From the NCBI RefSeq assembly GCF_030867095.1, contig NC_081830.1, positions 36,873,832 to 36,937,831 of the forward strand: a DNA stretch of 64,000 nucleotides, written 5' to 3'. This document shows, piece after piece, positions 59,893 to 64,000 of this stretch. Within the stretch, counting starts at the first letter, position 1; each line of letters begins with the position of its first letter. Position numbers and translations under genes: made by a program. The stretch is from Alligator mississippiensis (Eukaryota > Chordata > Crocodylia > Alligatoridae). The notes below the pieces were generated by a model. It was not told the origin of the DNA. It did no database searches and saw only the letters and a program-made list of their open reading frames with translations.

Positions 59893-61515
59893 TGTGGGGT
59901 GCGCAATTATTTGGGCCAGATGGCCACTTAGGGAGTTCTGGTGAGCTGTCACGGGCCAGGTCTGCACCCTCCCTCCCCCTGCAACAGCTCACCAAAACTC
60001 TGTAAGTGGCTCTGCCCTGCTCTTGGTCAGCCAGATAGGATGGGGCTACAAGCGGGGAGCTGCATCCAGGAGCAGGACGGCCAGGCAGGGCTGGGGCTGG
60101 GATCGGGATTGCAGGGTGGTGACAGTGCAGGGCTGAGGCCCGGGGCAGAGCCACAATCTGCTCGCCACATGCCCCTATGATGGGTGCCAGTTCCGCAGGC
60201 AGGGACAAGTGGGGACCAGTAGATAGCAGCTGTACCCTGAGCCCCAGCCCTATGTTGTCACTGCTAGGATTGCACTGATAAAGATTTTCTTGGCCAATAC
60301 CGATAGCCAATTATTAACCAGCTGTATCAGTCAATACCAATCCCATAACCAATTTACAGGAATGCATCTGGGCAGTGTGGAGAGCAGCACCCTGCAGGTA
60401 AGTCTGTGGAGGGGAAGGGGTGTGTGTGTGTGTGTGTTTTGGGGGGGGGGGCGGGCAGGCTGGGGCTGGCAGCACCGCCTAGCCAGTGCGGTGAATGGGA
60501 CCCAGGGCAGGAAGCGGGACAGAGCCCCAGGCATCTTATCCAGGAAATCAGCATTCCAGACTTTAAAAATGGCAGTGGGGACATTTGAACTAAAGCTTGT
60601 TAGATGAGCTTTAGTTCAAGTGCTGCTGCTGCCATTTTTAAGTGCAAGGATGCTTTTAACCAGAGCAGGGTGAGGACGGATGTGGGCTCAGGCCTCTCTG
60701 CTCTGCTGCCTTTGCCCCAGGGCCCCTACGTCAGCTGTGCATCCCCTGCCTGCCTGGCAGTAGGAGGCACAACTTGCTGCCGCCACTGCTGCTGGGCAGG
60801 CAGGGAACGTGCAGCCGGCACGGAGCCCCTGGGGCAAATGCAGCAGAGCGGAGAGCCTCAAACCCATAGTGGGCAGCCCGCATTGGCCCTGCGCACAAAT
60901 CTGGGGGAGCACATACCCCCCCGTATTCCTACCCTGGGTGGTGAATGCAGTGGTGGGGAGCCACCCTTCCCTCCCCACCCTACCCTGCACCCCCTGGACA
61001 AAACTGCCCGCAGCTCCGTCCTGGCTTCCTGCCCCCACCCCGGGTCCCATTCACTGCCGTGCTGGCCAGTGCCCCCAGCCCCTGCCTCTGCCCCAGCCCT
61101 ACTCCCTTCCTCACCATAGGGGTCGGGGGCTGAATCTGCCTTCCCCTCCATAGACTTACCTGCAGGGCACTGCTTGCCACACTGCCTGGCTGCATTCCAA
61201 GCCATGTGCATGCATACGGCTGCGCACATGCACGCGGCATCCAGGAACCCTGGCCAGAAGACATTCTATTTATTGGTGACATTATTGGCAACACGGGCCA
61301 GAAAAAGCCAATAGCCAATAACATTAATTTTCCTTTTATTGATGCCAGTCCAATATGGCACTGATATATCAGCACACCTCTAGTCACCACCCAGTGATTC
61401 CGGGTTGCCCCTGTGCCTGGACCAGGTGGGGCTGAGGGACCTGCTGTGGGCCAGACAAAATCCGTTGGCAGGCTGGATATGGCTCATGGGCTGTATTTTG
61501 CCCACCCCTGTGTTA
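59893..61515. mobile_element. Older hAT-like element interrupted by foldback copy F
   Basis: The right end GTATTTTGCCCACCCCTGTG and a left block TGTGGGGTGCGCAATTATTT look like decayed inverted ends. The interior on both sides of copy F carries phrases such as GGGCCAGATGGCC and GGGCCAGACAAAATCC. Limits approximate. A second case of a foldback copy sitting in an older hAT copy. Confidence 0.45.
60265..61382. mobile_element. Foldback hAT-like element, copy F (1118 bp)
   Basis: It starts TAGGATTGCACTGATA and ends CAGCACACCTCTA. The flanks GTCACTGC (60257-60264) and GTCACCAC (61383-61390) match at 6 of 8, so this is one of the older copies. The left arm TTTTCTTGGCCAATACCGAT and right arm ACATTATTGGCAACACGGGC plus GGCCAGAAAAAGCCAATAGC keep the family pattern. 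A (TG)n and G run lies at 60419-60453. It lies in UBXN7 intron 5. Confidence 0.8.
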
Positions 61516-61524
61516 AGTGGTAAG

Positions 61525-62490
61525 AACTGCTGTGCTGAGCCAGATCCAAGGTCTTTTGGCCCAGTATCCTGTCCCTGATGGTGCTAAGTAGTGGATGTTT
61601 TAAGAAAGTAGAAGAAACTGGACATGTAAACTGATAAGTCCTCTGTCATAACTTTCCAGTTACCAGCAGTCATAGGTTTAGGGGTGTCCTGAGACTGAGA
61701 ATACATCTTCCCTCTTTTGTTTAGTAGCCCTTGATGGCCCCATCCTCCATAAATTTGTCTAGTGCTTTTTTTTCCTCCAACCCATTTATACTACTGAACT
61801 CCTCAACATCCTGTGACAGTGAGTTCTACTTGTAATTATACACTGTGTTTGAAAAGGTACTTCCTTTTGTTGAACCTGCTGTCTGATTTCAGTATGTGCT
61901 CCCTACTTCTTATTTTCTCAGATATAATGAATAATTCCATACTCACTTTTTTCCACACCATTCATGACTTCATAGACTTATTTCCTCTCAGTTGTTTCTG
62001 TTTCTAAGCTGAAAAGTCCCAGCCTTTTCAGTCTCATTCCTGGAAATTGTTCCATAACCTGATCATCTTTATTGCCCTTCTTGCTACCTTTTTTTGGTTC
62101 TTTTGTATCCTTTTTGAAGTGAGTGACCAGAACTGCATGCGATACTCAAGGTACAGGTGCACCATGAAATTATATAAGGACATAAGGATGGCAGGGTAGG
62201 GAGAACAGTTTAGTTTTAAATTCCTTTCTTGATGATTCCTAATGTTCTGTTGGTCTTTTGAACCTCCACTGAACATTGAGCTTATGGTTTTAAAGAACCA
62301 TCCACAATGACTCAAAGGTCTCTTTTCTGTGTGGTAACAGCTCATTCCAAGCCTATGACTGTTTATATAGTTACTTTTTTTTCCCCTTGTGCATTTCTCT
62401 GGACTTACCAATACTGAATTTTATTTGCCACTCTGTTGCCCACTCTCTCACTTTTGAGAGATCTTTCTGTAATTCTTCACCAGCAGCTTT
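61525..62490 (-). mobile_element. CR1 LINE fragment, antisense
   Basis: Plus-strand phrases GAGCCAGATCCAAGGTCTTT, CCATCCTCCATAAATTTGTC, GCTGAAAAGTCCCAGCC, CAATGACTCAAAGGTCTC and GCCACTCTGTTGCCCACTCT are the reverse complement of the CR1 3' half. The minus-strand translation includes MVHLYLEYRMQFWSLTSKRI and KKVARRAIKMI, the CR1 reverse-transcriptase C-terminal signature (HLEY..QFWSP..KKDI..VQRRATKMI). It lies in UBXN7 intron 5, in opposite orientation to the other two CR1 copies. Confidence 0.8.
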
Positions 62491-62519
62491 GGCTTTCACT
62501 ATCCAGAAGCATGTACTGG

Positions 62520-62706
62520 AGTAGGGGGTAGCCAAACTGTGGCACATATGCCATAAATAGCGTGGACAGACTCTGTGGGTGTGGCACACGGCAGATACAA
62601 CAAAGAGAAGAAAACACTGGCAAATCAGGATCAGAGTGGCACTTGAGGAAGGTGTGGAGCTAATTTATGGCATGTCTACTAAAAAGACTGGCTCCACTGT
62701 ACTAGA
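62520..62706. mobile_element. Decayed hAT-like MITE
   Basis: GTAGGGGGTAGCCAAACTGT followed by GGCACATATGCCA resembles the left end of the copy at 5908 (CAGGGGTAGGCAACC...GGCACATGTGCCA). The right end near ACTGGCTCCACTGTACTAGA is weak. Confidence 0.45.
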
Positions 62707-64000
62707 GATTTAACATAATTTGACTACGCTCTAAAACAAGAGTCTGTAGGGTTCCAGAGAAGTGATTCTGGATTTTGGGTTAGGAAATACTGTTGTGATC
62801 AGCTTGGTCCTGTGAGAAGACTCATTTCATATCCTTATACACAAGGCACCTTTCAGCAATTTAACACCTGTACTGCTTTAACACTTAAATGCTTGTGTGT
62901 TACATGAATATGGTGATAGTGTTATGACAAAACTTTTTCTATAAAAATATTTGTATTCCACCTTCCAGCTACTATCCTAATTACCTCTTCCCCCTGAGTT
63001 CCCTGGGCTTGTAATCTGTTGCTATTACTTCTATTGATTCACTTTTCATTCCCTTCTTGCTAATCCTGTGCTCCATTAACGTTGCTGTCAATATGTTTAC
63101 CTTCCTAGCCAAGACTATAAGACCCGTTAAACTCTCATTCTTCATCTGGCTCTTGACACCAGCTCTGTCCCTCATCTTCACAGTTCTGTCTTCACTGAAT
63201 TTGTATGTAGCTTGTTCTCAGTTTGTCTTGAAGATCAGTCGTACATTGAGTTCATCAGTTTCTTCCAGGGCTTGGCTACTGAAGTGAGTGGACCTATGGT
63301 CGGGTCTCAAAGTTTGTGCTTCTTCTCATTTGTCATGTGACTCTCTCTCTCTCTGTCTCTGTCTCATCTCATTCTGCTGTCCTAGTGACCCAAATGTCAT
63401 GTAATAAAGATTAGATTTAAGCTTTTTGTGGATAGAGGCCATGTATGTTTCAGCTTCTAGCCCAGCAAGGTCCCTGAGGGTCTCTAGCTAGTGCCCCTAG
63501 CCGCTACTGTAGCATATATCCTCAGTTTTCTCGCCTCCAGAAATTCATCGCTCCTCTATCACTGGATGGCTTTTACCCTCTTCACATTCCTTTTTTCATC
63601 TTCACTTGCAACTCTACTTTTGTAGGCTGCTGTTTTGCTTGGAACAATCATCTCTGCACTTAGCAATCACAGATCTTTTAGAGATCCCTCTTTAGAACTT
63701 GTCCCTGGCTAGCTGTAACTCAAGCATTCTGTTTACAAAATTTCGTATGTCTCTGGCAGTTCTGAGGTCATATGTCAAAATTCTTGCATCCAAAAATATT
63801 TAAAAATTTTATCAGCTTCTTATCCCTTTCATGCCCTTGTATCTTGATGCCAGCTTTTTGTTTAAACAAATGTTTGTATATTAGATTCTAAGCTCCTTGG
63901 AGGGATCATAGCTTTCTACCTATAATGTGCCATAAATTCTGTGTCATTATGCAAATTATCACTGGAGTGGCTATATCCATTGTAGTAAAGGTTGCACAAG
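62707..64000 (+). other. UBXN7 intron 5, right edge
   Basis: T/C-rich sequence with a (CT)n run at 63341-63362 and a phrase AGATTCTAAGCTCCTTGGAGG near 63882 typical of old interspersed repeats. The next UBXN7 exon (expected to begin AKECGQMQ-like) is not present before the window end. Confidence 0.45.

Overview
The window is vertebrate nuclear DNA, most likely from a crocodilian; a turtle is the main alternative. Genes are split into exons by kilobase-scale introns. Promoters are CpG-rich and carry NRF1, YY1, ETS and CRE-like sites. Interspersed repeats are CR1 LINEs, a Penelope-like element and many short hAT elements, the usual mix of non-avian sauropsids. The gene order FBXO45 - WDR53 - SMCO1 - RNF168 - UBXN7, with FBXO45 alone on the opposite strand, is the order known from human 3q29. 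The window is therefore a conserved synteny block, read here with FBXO45 on the minus strand and the other four genes on the plus strand.

Layout. 1-4759: FBXO45 on the minus strand, exons 2 and 1; its last exon lies beyond the left edge. 4430-5590: a CpG-rich divergent promoter shared by FBXO45 and WDR53. 5.1-10.0 kb: WDR53, two coding exons. 10.0-19.2 kb: an A/T-rich gap with no recognisable gene. 19.2-21.3 kb: SMCO1, of which two of probably three coding exons are visible. 23.4-23.6 kb: CpG promoter of RNF168; 29.6-38.9 kb: its six coding exons. 43.6-43.9 kb: UBXN7 promoter; 43.9-59.4 kb: five UBXN7 coding exons, with the rest of the gene beyond the right edge.

Biology. Three of the five genes belong to ubiquitin pathways: FBXO45 (substrate receptor working with MYCBP2), RNF168 (DNA-damage E3 that ubiquitinates H2A) and UBXN7 (p97/VCP-cullin adaptor). 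WDR53 is a WD40 protein of the type that binds DDB1-CUL4. SMCO1 is a small membrane/coiled-coil protein of unknown function. All reading frames stay open across the splice junctions I could place.

Repeats. Six copies of one hAT-like foldback family are recognisable by TAG...CTA ends, near-palindromic bodies and 8-bp target duplications, two of them perfect. A Penelope-like element in an RNF168 intron carries a recognisable GIY-YIG-type C-terminus and a hammerhead-ribozyme-like core, and is itself interrupted by a roughly 1-kb LTR-like insertion. I found no prokaryotic-type system, CRISPR array, tRNA or rRNA. The foldback hAT family and the hammerhead-bearing Penelope copies are the most unusual content.
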